Assembly (NCBI GenBank): GCA_036346225.1 | Contig: JARFIW010001323.1 | Coordinates: forward strand, 310,001 to 374,000 | Reading direction: 5' to 3' | Length of the DNA stretch: 64,000 nt | Source of the DNA: Platerodrilus igneus | Lineage: Eukaryota > Arthropoda > Insecta > Coleoptera > Lycidae | Part shown: one piece after another, positions 32,870 to 43,374 of the stretch | How the letters are laid out: the number at the start of each line of letters is the position of its first letter | Position numbering within the stretch: the first letter of the stretch is position 1 | Notes under the pieces: generated by a model | Databases searched by the model: none | What the model saw: only the letters and a program-made list of their open reading frames with translations | What the model was told of the DNA's origin: nothing | Position numbers and translations under genes: made by a program

Positions 32870-34017
32870 AGTTTGAATTAGCATTAAAGGGTCTGAAAAA
32901 TGGTAAGGCGCCGGGTACAGATAAGGTGCAAGCAGAAACTCTAAAAGCCGCTGGACAAGCAGTAACAGAACGTCTCTACCAACTTGTAAGCTATATGTAT
33001 GAGACAGGCGAGATACCCAAAGATTTCAAACGTAGCATCATAGTAACTATACCAAAAAAGAAAGGCACGGATAGATGTGAATATTAACGAAGAATAAGTT
33101 TGACAGCACACGTGTCAAGAATATTAACTAGAATTGTGCAAAGACGAATGGAAAAACGAGCTGAAGAAATACTAGGAGAAGACCAATTTGGGTTTAGGCG
33201 AAACAGGGGAACACGGGAGGCTATTTTAGCTCTGAGAGTGATAATATGCTTAGATTTGCAGATGATATAGCGGTATTAGCGTCTAGCAAGGAAGAGTTAG
33301 AAGCTGCTCTTAATGAAATGGAAACGGTTCTAACAGAGAGATACGGTATGAAAATTAACAAAACTAAAACTAAAGTTCTAGTTTGCAAAGGTGGGAAAAT
33401 AAATCAAAAACAAGAATACAAGTATTTAACACGAACTTACAAGAGGTTGAGGATTTCTGCTACCTAGGAAGCCAAATAATGCAAGATGGGAAAAGCACAA
33501 AAGATATAAAACAAAGATTAGCACAAGGTCGTGCTACATTTAACAAGAAAAAGCAACTACTGTGCTCAAAGACCACAAACATAGAAACAAGGAAAAGATT
33601 TCTTAAAACATATGTGTGGAGCACAGCACTGTACGGCTGTGAAGCCTGGACAGTAGGAGAAGCAGACAAAAAAAAGCCTTTGAAATGTGGTGCTACAGAC
33701 GTATGATGAAGATATCATGGACAGACAAAGTTAAGAACGAAGAGGTACTAAAAATGGTAGGGGAAGAAAGAAATATGTGGAAAACTTTAAAAAATAGGAT
33801 AGATAGGATGATAGGCCACATACTACGGCATGAGGGAATAGTGCGGAATATATTAGAAGCAGAGATAGGAAAAAAGAGAAGAAGATGCAGACCTAGATTA
33901 GACTACTGCACACAGATAGTAAAAGATGTAGGCTGTAGAGGTTTCAGGGAGATGTGTAGGCTAGCCCAGAATAGAAATCAATGGAGGTACGCATCCAACC
34001 AATCCCAAGATGGATAA
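32870..34017 (+). pseudogene. RTE ORF2: reverse transcriptase with internal deletion, and C-terminus
   Basis: The RT opens with LKNGKAPGTDKVQAETLK and continues to FGFRRNRGTREAILALRV. It then lacks motif A and motif B because of a deletion at about 33246. It restarts at MLRFADDIAVLASSKEE (motif C), then runs through frameshifts to the C-terminal block CGATDVWCYRRMMKISWTDK, ending with NQSQDG and a stop at 34017. The loss of motif A removes a catalytic Asp. Confidence 0.8.
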
Positions 34018-34250
34018 ACTAATGACGAAAAGATAACTGTGCTTAAACATGATGATTATTATAAGTAACTACAAGAATTGGTTGGGCAATATTCTCGAAT
34101 AATGTTAAGTGTGTGAAAAGATTTACTGGAAAACCATTCTTTTGGCAAATGTCTAAGTGTTGGGGGATCTTGGTAGCCACAGGTTGCTTAACCTCCTTCA
34201 CTGAATCTCGGTAAAATAGGGTATAAAATTAGAAAACAATAGAAAGGAAC

Positions 34251-34790
34251 GAGCTGAATACACATACTCCTGAAAAGAAGAAACCACCAAAACGCAAAAT
34301 CAAAGTAGCTGCTTATATAACCCTACATAAAAATAACTGAGTTGCAAACGAATCCGTGACTTTCAGTAAACAATGGATTCCATTACTAAAAGAAATAACA
34401 AAAGAAATAACAAATGAAAATCAAATGCCCACAATATCTAGGTAGCATTGCAAGTTTTTCCTGGGTTTTCCTTGCAATATTAACATGAAATACAGCCTAC
34501 ATACATGATTTCTATTTATACATAAAATAACTAATTACATAATAATAAGCATATTAACAATCCTTGTAAAACAGCATTGGTATCTGACAAGTATAAATCC
34601 ACAATAAGGTTACCTCAAAACCATATACAATCTCCGTTGAACAGTATTGGTATCTGACAAGTGTAAACCCGCGATGGGGTCGCCTCAGATCCATATACAA
34701 TCTTCATAGAACAACATTGGTATCTGACAAGTGTAAACGCGTCCTAGGGTCGCCTCAGAACCATGTTAAAATCTACCAAAGAGGTAACTT
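34251..34790 (+). repeat. Duplicated 3' flank with a 70-bp, three-copy minisatellite
   Basis: This sequence follows the RTE tail and is repeated almost identically at 38219-38698 after copy 2. It ends in a tandem array whose anchor attggtatctgacaag begins at 34576, 34646 and 34716, period 70 bp. Each unit contains AACCATATACAATCT or close variants. It does not code. Confidence 0.8.
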
Positions 34791-35249
34791 AAATCATAAT
34801 GAATTTTCCCCCTCAAAATAAATATAAAAAACGATTACTTAAGCCTTTCAATAATGCAATCGCACACTTCTTTAATAACCATCCTCACATGTTAAAAAAT
34901 GTTTTCCAATTCCAACTTATTGAATTTATATGAAATTCACCAATAAAAATTAATCAGCTGATTTCACGTTAAGCGTATTGGCTACCTAAAGAAAGCCGAT
35001 CCCAGGTCGCAACACAAATTGAAGGTAATCATTCTGTTAAACTTTAAAAATTTTTGCTTAGTATACTCAAACCAAATATTTCAAACGTCAATAAATCAAA
35101 GTCACCTTCAATTTATGTCATAAATGTCAAACTTGAAGTTTTTATTATTATTTTGACAACGATTCTAGGTCATGGATCGAAACGTAAATAAAGTTGATTT
35201 TAAAAACTATGATTGGTTTAATTCCCAAAGAAGATTAACCTGAATACAC
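34791..35249. other. Intronic spacer, unique AT-rich DNA
   Basis: No gene or repeat recognised, apart from short motifs such as gaaggtaatcat that also occur at 30161. Confidence 0.35.
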
Positions 35250-36003
35250 ATGCTGTGTGAGAATTTCAGGGAACTATGTAGGCTAGCTCAGAAAATAAAT
35301 AAGTGCAGGTACGTGTCCAACCAGTTTTGAGACGGAAAACCTAATGGCTGCGAAATACCTGCAACTAATGTTGACTGTGCGAAAAGATAAATTGGAAAAT
35401 ATATTAAATCGCCAAATGGTTAAGTGTTGGGGGAACTTGGCAGCCACAGACTGCTTACCTCCCTTCACAACCATTGAAGGTCAGAGAAATAGGGCATATA
35501 ACTGTAAAACAATAGAAAGTGATCGAACTGCATCTAACAAGAAAGAACATCGCCTATGAGGAAAGACAACAAACATGGAATAAGAAGAAAATTGTTGAAA
35601 GCATATGTGTGGAGCACAGCACAGTATGCCTATGAAATACGGGAAGTCTGAAACGCAGACAGAAAAACGGTAGCAGCTTTTTGAAATGTTGTGCTTCAGA
35701 TGTATGAGGACGATAGCATGGACAGACAAAGATAATAACAAATAAGTTACAGAAATAGTAGGGGAACAAGGATATCTGGGGAAAAAGAGAAATAGTAGGG
35801 CGGAATACGTTCTAAGGCATTTTTGGGGAATAGTATGTGATATATTACAAGTAGAGATAGGATAAAAGAGGTAGATGTAGACCTAGATCAGACAGTTATA
35901 GATGCAAACTGTGCATATTTCAGGGAAATCTGTAGGTTAGTTCAGAATAGGGAACAATGATGGTACGCGTCTAACCAGTTCTAGGACTGAAGACCTAATG
36001 ATG
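35250..36003 (+). repeat. Decayed RTE tail module B, copy 1
   Basis: Sequence homologous to an RTE ORF2 C-terminus (KAYVWSTAQYAYE, then TDKDNNK) and 3' UTR, but far more diverged than the neighbouring copies. It ends in gaagacctaatgatgatga, a short ATG-repeat tail typical of RTE 3' ends. The same module appears at 38975-39735 and, inverted, at 42520-43330. Confidence 0.65.
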
Positions 36004-36404
36004 ATGAAGGAAGTAGAAACAGAATGGAATAACATTAAATCCAGCCTAGACATGGCGGCCAGAGATATTCTGGGGTATACACAAAAAGAAAATAAGAAAC
36101 CATGGATAACAAAGGATATCCTGAATTTAATAGAAGAAAGACGAAAATACAAAAATAAATCAGACGAAACAGGAAAACAGAGATACAAAGCCATAAAATG
36201 GGAAATTATTCGAAAATGCAGGAAAGCTAAAGAACAATGGATTGATGAAAAGTGCAAAGAGGTACAAACAAAGATGGAAATTGGAAAGACAGACAAAGCA
36301 TACAAATTAATTAGAATGAATTTTAGGGATATAAAACCATATAGCAAAAATATAAGGGATGCACAAGGAAACGTCATCATAGAAAACGTAGAGAAAGTGG
36401 GTAG

Positions 36405-37673
36405 ATGGCAAGAATATATAGGGAATTTATATGCAGGAGAGGAGCTAACTGCATTATTACAGACATTGAAAATGATGACTTGGGATATCCTATACTTAGA
36501 GATGAGTTTGAATTAGCATTAAAGAGTCTGAAAAATGGTAAGGCGCTGGGTACAGATAAGGTGCAAGCAGAAACTCTAAAAGCCGCTGGACAAGCAATAA
36601 CAGAACGTCTCTTCCAACTTGTAAGCTATATGTATGAGACAGGCGAGATACCCAAAGATTTCAAACGTAGCATCATAGTAACTATACCAAAAAAGAAAAA
36701 TGTGGATAGATGTGACAATTTTCGAACCATAAGTTTGACAGCACACGTGTCAAAAATATTAACTAGAATTGTGCAAAGACGAATGGAAAAATGGGCAGAA
36801 GAAATACTAGGAGAAGACCAATTTGAGTTTAGGCGAAATAGGGGAACACGGGAGGCTATTTTAGCTCTGAGAGTGATAATGGAGAAAACAATAGAAAAAG
36901 GGGAAAGCGTGTGTATAGGGTTTGTAGATCTGGAAAAAGCATTCGACAATGGAAAATGGAAAAAAATGTTTGAAATACTCAAAAAGATTGGAATGAGTTA
37001 TAGGGATAGACGAATAGTACATACTTTATACAAAGAGCAAACAGCAGTAATAGAATTAGAGCAGGAACTTAGAGAAGTAAACATTAGGAAAGGGGTGATA
37101 GAAGGATGTGCCCTATCCCCATTAATTTTTAACTTGTACATTGAAGAGGCAATGAATACTGCCAAATGCAGGAAAACATTTGGAATTACTATGCAGGGAC
37201 AAAAAATTTATATGCTTAGATTTGCAGATGATATAGCGGTATTAGCGTCTAGCAAGGAAGAGTTAGAAGCTGCTCTTAATGAAATGGAAACGGTTCTAAC
37301 AGAGAGATACGGTATGAAAATTAACAAAACTAAAACTAAAGTTCTAGTTTGCAAAGGTGGGGAAAATAAATCAAAAACAAGAATACAAGTATATAACACG
37401 AACTTACAAGAGGTTAAGGATTTCTGCTACCTAGCTAGCCAAATAACGCAAGATAGGAAAAGCACAAAAGATATACAACAAAGATTAGCACAAGGTCGTG
37501 CTACATTTAACAAGAAAAAGCAACTACTGTGCTCAAAGACCACAAACATAGAAACAAGGAAAAGATTGCTTAAAACATATGTGTGGAGCACAGCACTGTA
37601 CGGCTGTGAAGCCTGGACAGTAGGAGAAGCAGACAAAAAAAAGCCTTTGAAATGTGGTGCTACAGACGTATGA
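36405..37673 (+). CDS. RTE reverse transcriptase ORF, uninterrupted
   Basis: A 422-codon open frame. It holds NGKALGTDKVQAETLK, then IIVTIPKKKNVDRC and ISLTAHVSKILTRIV. Motif A is VCIGFVDLEKAFDN, motif B-like is GVIEGCALSPLIFNLYIEEA, and motif C is MLRFADDIAVLASS with both catalytic Asp. The frame continues into the thumb (KINKTKTKVLVCKGG) and the region KAYVW-like TYVWSTALYGCEAW. FEFRRNRGT replaces FGFRRNRGT of copy 1, and EKAFDNGKW has Asn where Arg is usual, so activity may be weakened. No endonuclease precedes it, so it cannot mobilise itself. Confidence 0.8.
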   Translation: MARIYREFICRRGANCIITDIENDDLGYPILRDEFELALKSLKNGKALGTDKVQAETLKAAGQAITERLFQLVSYMYETGEIPKDFKRSIIVTIPKKKNVDRCDNFRTISLTAHVSKILTRIVQRRMEKWAEEILGEDQFEFRRNRGTREAILALRVIMEKTIEKGESVCIGFVDLEKAFDNGKWKKMFEILKKIGMSYRDRRIVHTLYKEQTAVIELEQELREVNIRKGVIEGCALSPLIFNLYIEEAMNTAKCRKTFGITMQGQKIYMLRFADDIAVLASSKEELEAALNEMETVLTERYGMKINKTKTKVLVCKGGENKSKTRIQVYNTNLQEVKDFCYLASQITQDRKSTKDIQQRLAQGRATFNKKKQLLCSKTTNIETRKRLLKTYVWSTALYGCEAWTVGEADKKKPLKCGATDV

Positions 37674-37987
37674 TGAAGATATCATGGACAGACAAAGTTA
37701 AGAACGAAGAGGTACTAAAATGGTAGGGAAGAAAGAAATATGTGGAAAACTTTAAAAATAGGAGAGATAGGATGATAGGCCACATACTACGGCATGAGGG
37801 AATAGTGCGGAATATATTAGAAGCAGAGATAGGAAAAAAGAGAAGAAGATGCAGACCTAGATTAGACTACTGCACACAGATAGTAAAAGATGTAGGCTGT
37901 AGAGGTTTCAGGGAGATGTGTAGGCTAGCCCAGAATAGAAATCAATGGAGTGCACGCATCCAACCAATCCCAAGATGGATAAACTAA
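37670..37987 (+). pseudogene. RTE ORF2 C-terminus, copy 2, frameshifted
   Basis: It continues the protein in another frame (RMMKISWTDKVKNEE, then after a frameshift near 37720 DRMIGHILRHEGIVRN and KKRRRCRPRLDYC). It ends near 37984 with a one-base change relative to copy 1. Confidence 0.7.
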
Positions 37988-38698
37988 TGACGAAAAGATA
38001 ACTGTGCTTAAACATGATGATTATTATAAGTAACTACAAGAATTGGTTGGGCAATATTCTCGAATAATGTTAAGTGTGTGAAAAGATTTACTGGAAAACC
38101 ATTCTTTTGGCAAATGTCTAAGTGTTGGGGATCTTGGTAGCCACAGGTTGCTTAACCTCCTTCACTGAATCTCGGTAAAATAGGGTATAAAATTAGAAAA
38201 CAATAGAAAGGGAACGAGCTGAATACACATACTCCTGAAAAGAAGAAACCACCAAAACGCAAAAATCAAAGTAGCTGCTTATATAACCCTACATAAAAAT
38301 AACTGAGTTGCAAACGAATCCGTGACTTTCAGTAAACAATGGATTCCATTACTAAAAGAAATAACAAAAGAAATAACAAATGAAAATCAAATGCCCACAA
38401 TATCTAGGTAGCATTGCAAGTTTTTCCTGGGTTTTCCTTGCAATATTAACATGAAATACAGCCTACATACATGATTTCTATTTATACATAAAATAACTAA
38501 TTACATAATAATAAGCATATTAACAATCCTTGTAAAACAGCATTGGTATCTGACAAGTATAAATCCACAATAAGGTTACCTCAAAACCATATACAATCTC
38601 CGTTGAACAGTATTGGTATCTGACAAGTGTAAACCCGCGATGGGGTCGCCTCAGATCCATATACAATCTTCATAGAACAACATTGGTATCTGACAAGT

Positions 38699-39735
38699 CG
38701 TACACATCCAACCAATCCCAAGATGGATAAACTAATGACGAAAAAATAACTGTGCTTAAACATGATGATTATTATAAGTAACTACAAGAATTGGTTGGGC
38801 AATATTCTCGAATAATGTTAAGTGTGTGAAAGAATTTACTGGAAAACCATTACTTCGGCAAATGTCTAAGTGTTGGGGGATCTTGGTAGCCTCAGGTTGC
38901 TTAACCCCCTTCACTGAACCTCGGAGAAATAGGGCATAAAATTAGAAAACAATAGAAGGGGAACGAGCTGTATACACATGCTGTGTGAGAATTTCAGGGA
39001 ACTATGTAGGCTAGCGCAGAATATAAATAAGCGCATATAAATCTGATGATTAGTATAAACAACTAGTTGTTGGTTGCGAAATATCTGCAACTATTGATGA
39101 CTGTGCAAAAAGATATATTGGAAAATATATTAAATCGATAAATGGTTAAGTGTTGGGGGAACTTGGCAGCCAAAGGCTACTTACCTCCCTTCACAACCAC
39201 TGAAGGTCGGAGTAATAGGGTATATAATTGTAAAACAATAGAAGTTGACCGAACTGCATCTAACAAGAAAGAACAGCGCCTATGAGGAAAGACAACAAAT
39301 AGAACAAGAAGAAAATTGTTGAAAGCATATGTGTGGGGCACAGCACAGTATGCTTATGAAATACGGGCAGTCTGAAACGCAGACAGAAAAACGGTAGCAG
39401 TCTTTTGAAATGCTGTGCTTCAGATGTATGAGGACGATAGCATGGACAGACAAAGATAATAAATAGGTTATAGAAATAGTAGGGGAACAAGGATATCTGG
39501 GGAAAAAGATAAGAGACATAGAAGGGCAGAATACGTTCTAAGGCATTTTTGGGGAATAGCATGGGATATATTACAAGCAGAGATGGGAAAAAAGAGGTAG
39601 ATGTAGACCTAGATCAGATAGATAGTTATAGATGCAGACTGTGCAAATTTCAGGGAAATCTGTAGGTTAGTTCAGAATAGGAAACAAATGGTAGGCGTCT
39701 AACCAGGACTGAAGACCTAATGATGATGAACTCAA
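38699..39735 (+). repeat. RTE 3' UTR fragment (38699-38970) and decayed module B copy 2 (38975-39735)
   Basis: At 38699 the 70-bp repeat is cut in mid-unit and joined to the last codons and 3' UTR of another RTE copy (catccaaccaatcccaagatgg). This is followed by module B, as in 35250-36003, ending gaagacctaatgatgatga. The order 3' UTR then module B matches the inverted array at 42520-44340. Confidence 0.7.
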
Positions 39736-40137
39736 GTGGTACAACAGAATGTATTTAGTTAACTTAGCGTAATTTGTAATTGTTTCTTGCATTAGTGTAT
39801 TCGTAGCATTGATTTTATTTCACTTATTTTTCCACCTTTAGAATTAGTTGTAAATATTGTTAAAATAAAACCTACTTCCTTACCAAGTTTTAAAATATAA
39901 ATGTTCTATAAGCACATTTCTTTATTGCAATTACAATAGAATATGGGGTCGCTTATATTTTGCACACAGGTGGCTAATAGTTAATGAACACCACTGCCTC
40001 AATATTTCACTTGACCGATAGCAAAAGTTTGTTTGTATATCACTTACATGAATGCCGATGTTTAAAAACGCTAAGACATGTTTTTATAATGTATACGAAG
40101 TTGCAAATTAAAATGTTCTAAAATACTGTAATTTTAG
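39736..40137. other. End of PSMD8 intron 3
   Basis: AT-rich with no repeat recognised. It ends in the acceptor tgtaattttag at 40127-40137. Confidence 0.6.
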
Positions 40138-40272
40138 CGCAAATGGAAATTAGGCCCAGACAACTTTTTCCATTTCGTTCCAGAGGTAAAGAAGAGCGAC
40201 GAGCCTATACCTTCCAAGGAACTAGCAGAACAGGCCATATCTTATGCTCGTGAATTAGAAATGATTGTATAA
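40138..40272 (+). CDS. PSMD8: Rpn12/PSMD8, exon 4 (C-terminus)
   Basis: After a phase-0 acceptor (ATTTTAG|CGC) come 44 codons and a TAA. They encode RKWKLGPDNFFHF, then PSKELAEQAISYARELEMIV, the conserved end of Rpn12, which joins exactly to exon 3 (...GVMEFAKE). The residues complete the winged-helix part and the C-terminal helix that packs into the proteasome lid. The distance from exon 3 is 19552 bp, filled by transposons, with no competing exon 4 closer to exon 3. A plus-strand AATAAA at 40292-40297 lies between this stop and the stop of the opposite gene. Confidence 0.92.
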   Translation, partial: RKWKLGPDNFFHFVPEVKKSDEPIPSKELAEQAISYARELEMIV

Positions 40273-40299
40273 TATCTTTATTTTTATTTACAATAAAAC
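40273..40299. promoter_or_regulatory. Overlapping convergent poly(A) signals
   Basis: The 27-bp gap between the two stop codons contains AATAAA for the plus strand (about 40292) and, on the minus strand, AAATAAAAATAAAG (complement of 40275-40288). The transcripts of PSMD8 and CWF19L2 must therefore overlap at their 3' ends. Confidence 0.6.
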
Positions 40300-41850
40300 T
40301 TAACAATTAAAAGTGGTCCATTCTTTATAAAAATCTGCAACACGCTGTTTCTGTTCTTCGTATTTTTGTAATTTTGGTTTACGCCATTTATTATGATGTA
40401 AATTAAGAATTCCGCCAATGATTTCTTGAGCAAAATGTACTGGAAATACCCGCTGATCTTCAATCACATGCGCAAAACCTTCATCCATACCAAAAGAAAC
40501 TGCAAAGTAAGGTAGACCCTTTGGTATTGCACGTCTAACATCTCGACCTGCTAAAGATACAAGTTTCTTATTGGAACTCCATTCGTGCTCCGATTCATCA
40601 ATTGCTTTTTTAAAATAAATAGGTGCTAAATCTCCTTGTTCTTTAGGTACTGGGACACAGTGAAGCGTCATGTGAGGATGGCGATGTAAAAACATAGCAG
40701 TTTCAAAAAATATAGTATCTTCATTTTTAGCAGCAAAAAAATTTGTAAGTTTTTTACGAAGAGTAATTATTTCTTCCCATTCATTTTCATCTAAGTGTGT
40801 TGAACATGGTGTATGGCGTATTGGCGATAATAAACAATGTCCTATAGTTAAAGGTTCCTGTGCTGGAAGACTCAAGTAGACACTATCTTCTGTAGAAATA
40901 AGTAGATGTTTAAACATTTTACGTGATTGCAAACAATTTGTACAGTTTTCTAATGCTTCCATGGTTTCCCGATGTTCTTGAATAGCTTTATTTCTATTGC
41001 CACTATTTTCGTGTTTGGACCGCCGAATCTTGTCTGTGAAAATATCATCTAAATCATCGTTCTTACTTACTTGTCCCATATATGTCGCGAATTCTTTGTT
41101 GGAGTCTTCACCTGATCGGTACTTTTCTTGTTCAAACAGTTGTTTAAGTGTATATTTATCATCATCGGGGAAGTAACGAATTCTCTGTCCTGCATTATGT
41201 GTTTCAACTTTTGCATGTTTTGTACCAGAATATTCACCATAATCTCTTACAGGTCTTGAATAACCCTTGGAATCGGTATGTGTTAATATAACATCTTTAT
41301 CATTTTGAGCAGTTCTTGCTTTTTCCAACTTCTCCTTTAATTCAGTAATTAATACTGTATTGCCCAATATTTCAGCTTTTAGCAGCTTAGCTGCAAGAAT
41401 GTTCAGATCCATTGAATCAGTACTTGCATCAGCTTCTACATCTATAGTTTGGGTTTTACGCCAACTTGAAGATGAGTTTGATCTTACTATCGAATTAAGT
41501 GTCGAAGCAGAATCTTCTGAAGGTTTCTGAAATTTTGGTATTCCAGCACCTCCTCCTTTCCAATAAGGATTGAGTTCTCTATCACTTAGACGAGGATCGT
41601 ATTCTGATCTCTCCTTTTCAAGCCGTTTTTCACTTTCACGTTGTAGGCGTTTATCAATATTGGAAACTGAAGTAAAAGTTGTAGGTAATGACATCCATGA
41701 TTCACGTTGTAATGCAGAAATTGTTTCAGAAGAACAGCTAGTAGGCTTTTCAACCCATTCCTCTTCTGAAGAATTGGATGATGATGAATGTTTTCGTTTC
41801 AGTTTCTTGCTCTTATGCTTTTTAGCACTTTTTTCTGTATGTTTACCCAT
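40300..41850 (-). CDS. CWF19L2: CWF19-like protein 2 (CwfJ-type splicing / lariat-debranching-associated factor)
   Basis: A single 516-codon frame with a plausible full start (MGKHTEKSAKKHKSKK). The N-terminus (1-30) is Lys/Ser-rich. The middle (60-180) has a conserved ERSEYDPRLSDRELNPYWK block. An Asp/Lys-rich stretch (225-280) has KYTLKQLFEQEKY. CwfJ_C_1 spans about 300-415, with CTNCLQSRKMFKHLLIS and the HIT-like HPHMTLHCVPVP. CwfJ_C_2 spans about 425-512, with YFAVSFGMDEGFAHVI. Family members act in late spliceosome steps and intron-lariat turnover in the nucleus. It is shorter than vertebrate CWF19L2 and has no introns here, although orthologues are usually multi-exon; there is no frameshift or stop. 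It is convergent with PSMD8. Confidence 0.93.
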   Translation of the reverse strand: MGKHTEKSAKKHKSKKLKRKHSSSSNSSEEEWVEKPTSCSSETISALQRESWMSLPTTFTSVSNIDKRLQRESEKRLEKERSEYDPRLSDRELNPYWKGGGAGIPKFQKPSEDSASTLNSIVRSNSSSSWRKTQTIDVEADASTDSMDLNILAAKLLKAEILGNTVLITELKEKLEKARTAQNDKDVILTHTDSKGYSRPVRDYGEYSGTKHAKVETHNAGQRIRYFPDDDKYTLKQLFEQEKYRSGEDSNKEFATYMGQVSKNDDLDDIFTDKIRRSKHENSGNRNKAIQEHRETMEALENCTNCLQSRKMFKHLLISTEDSVYLSLPAQEPLTIGHCLLSPIRHTPCSTHLDENEWEEIITLRKKLTNFFAAKNEDTIFFETAMFLHRHPHMTLHCVPVPKEQGDLAPIYFKKAIDESEHEWSSNKKLVSLAGRDVRRAIPKGLPYFAVSFGMDEGFAHVIEDQRVFPVHFAQEIIGGILNLHHNKWRKPKLQKYEEQKQRVADFYKEWTTFNC

Positions 41851-42519
41851 TTGTGAATAGATACTTTAATAAAATCTTATATTAAAAACGTAAATATCCT
41901 AACCTACAAAATAAATTCAATAGTCTATGGTTGTCACATTCAATATGGGAGTAAGGCTAACCATTACACTATCATGTGAATGTAGAAGTGTGAACTGAAG
42001 AACATTTTTTATAAAATTCAAAAGGAATTGCAAATATTAATGCACTTTAGCTAAAGCATTAAAGTCTACAAGGGTTAAATATTATGACAACACAGGCATT
42101 TAGAAGGCAGAAAATTGCAGGCTATTTGAATATCGCTGCACCTAAAAAAAATTATTTTATTACCAATGTTCTGAAGATCAAAATATAATTACTGAATATG
42201 GTCAAGATTTTGATCTTTATTATCAGTTTGATTAAAGATACAACGTTTAAATAATCTCTACATAATGTAGTTTGGTCTTTTTGAATTGGGTCTTACATAT
42301 TCTGTATTAAGCAAGGTATTTATGATTTACGACAGCGTACTAATGTTCTATCTCAATACATCGTTTATGTTGTATGTAGCAATTAGTAATTCATATGCAT
42401 AAACTTGATTTTCTGTATAGTTTAATTTTTCTAAATCTATAGAACATTTTGAAACAATTTTTTTTTGTTTTAAGTGATTTTTACTTGCAGAATATTATTG
42501 TTTTGGTTGTACACGCTCA
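41851..42519. other. Upstream region of CWF19L2
   Basis: Contains the CWF19L2 promoter and 5' UTR. A 34-codon plus-strand frame (42084-42188) is of unknown meaning. No other structure seen. Confidence 0.4.
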
Positions 42520-43330
42520 TCATCATTGGGTCTTCAGTCCTGAAACTGGTTAGACGCGTACCATCATTGTTTCCTATTCTGAACTAACCTACAGATTTCC
42601 CTGAAATTTGCACAGTCTTCTTCTATCACTATCTGATCTAGGTCTACATCTACCCTTTTTTTCCTATCTCTGCTTGTCATATATCACATACTATTCCCCA
42701 AAAATGCCTTAGAACGTATTATGCCCTTCTACTTCTCATATTTTTTCCCAAAGATATCCTTGTTTCCTTACTGTTTCTATAACCTATTTGTTATTAACTT
42801 TGTCTGTCCATACTCGAACATCTGAAGCACGGCATTTCAAAGGCCGCTACTGTTCTTCTGTCTGCTTTTCAGACTGCTCGTATTTCCTAGGCATATTGTC
42901 TGTGCTGTGCTCCACACATACGCTTTCAACAACTTTTTGTTCTATGTTTGTTGTCTTTCATCATAGGTGCCGTTCTTTCTTGTTAGATGCAGTTCGGTCA
43001 CCTTCTATTTTTACAATTATATACCCTATTTCTTCGACATTCAGTGGTTGCGAAGGGGGGTAAGCAGCCTGTGGCTGCCAAGTTCCCCCTGCACTTGGAC
43101 ATTTACTGATTTAATATTTTTTCCAATATGTCTTTTCGCACAGTCAACATTAGTTGCAGATATTTCACAACAAACAACTAGTTTATAATAATCATCAGAT
43201 TTGTCTGCGCTTATTTTTTCGTCATTGGGTTTCCCGTCTCAAAACTGGTTGGATATGTACTTGCACTTATTTCTTTTCTAAACTAACCTACATGGTTCCT
43301 GAAATTCTCACACAGTAATACAGCTCGGTT
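42520..43330 (-). repeat. Decayed RTE tail module B, inverted copy 3
   Basis: The reverse complement of 38975-39735 and 35250-36003. It begins at the low-coordinate side with the terminus tcatcatcattgggtcttcagtc (complement of the ATG-repeat tail). It is joined to the 3' UTR array at 43331. Confidence 0.7.
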
Positions 43331-43374
43331 CCCTTATATTGTTTTTTAATATTATGCCCTATTTCACAGAGATT

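Larger units (their letters stand above)
30833..34250 (+). mobile_element. RTE-type LINE, copy 1 (plus strand)
   Basis: The 5' end (catttcgaatgg...gcaccttgccgaag) coincides with the end of the inverted copy at 47622. ORF2 fragments follow in order: AP endonuclease (31520-32240), linker (32273-32716), RT (32870-33700) and C-terminus (33685-34017), then a 3' UTR to about 34250. The protein is of the type often named craniofacial development protein 2-like in insects, an RTE/BovB-group polyprotein. The RT lacks about 325 bp present in copy 2, joining GAGTGATAAT directly to ATGCTTAG at about 33246. A SINE sits in the 5' part. Confidence 0.85.
36009..38218 (+). mobile_element. RTE-type LINE, copy 2, 5'-truncated
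   Basis: It starts abruptly inside the linker at gtagaaacagaatggaataac, equal to 32379 in copy 1, and runs to the same 3' UTR. The RT is complete here. It is followed by the same non-LINE flank as copy 1 up to 38698. The truncation plus shared 3' flank fits either retrotransposition with 3' transduction or a segmental duplication of 32375-34738. Confidence 0.82.

Noticed and set aside
42084..42188. 34-codon plus-strand frame upstream of CWF19L2
   Set aside because: No family resemblance and no splice or start context; expected by chance in this length.
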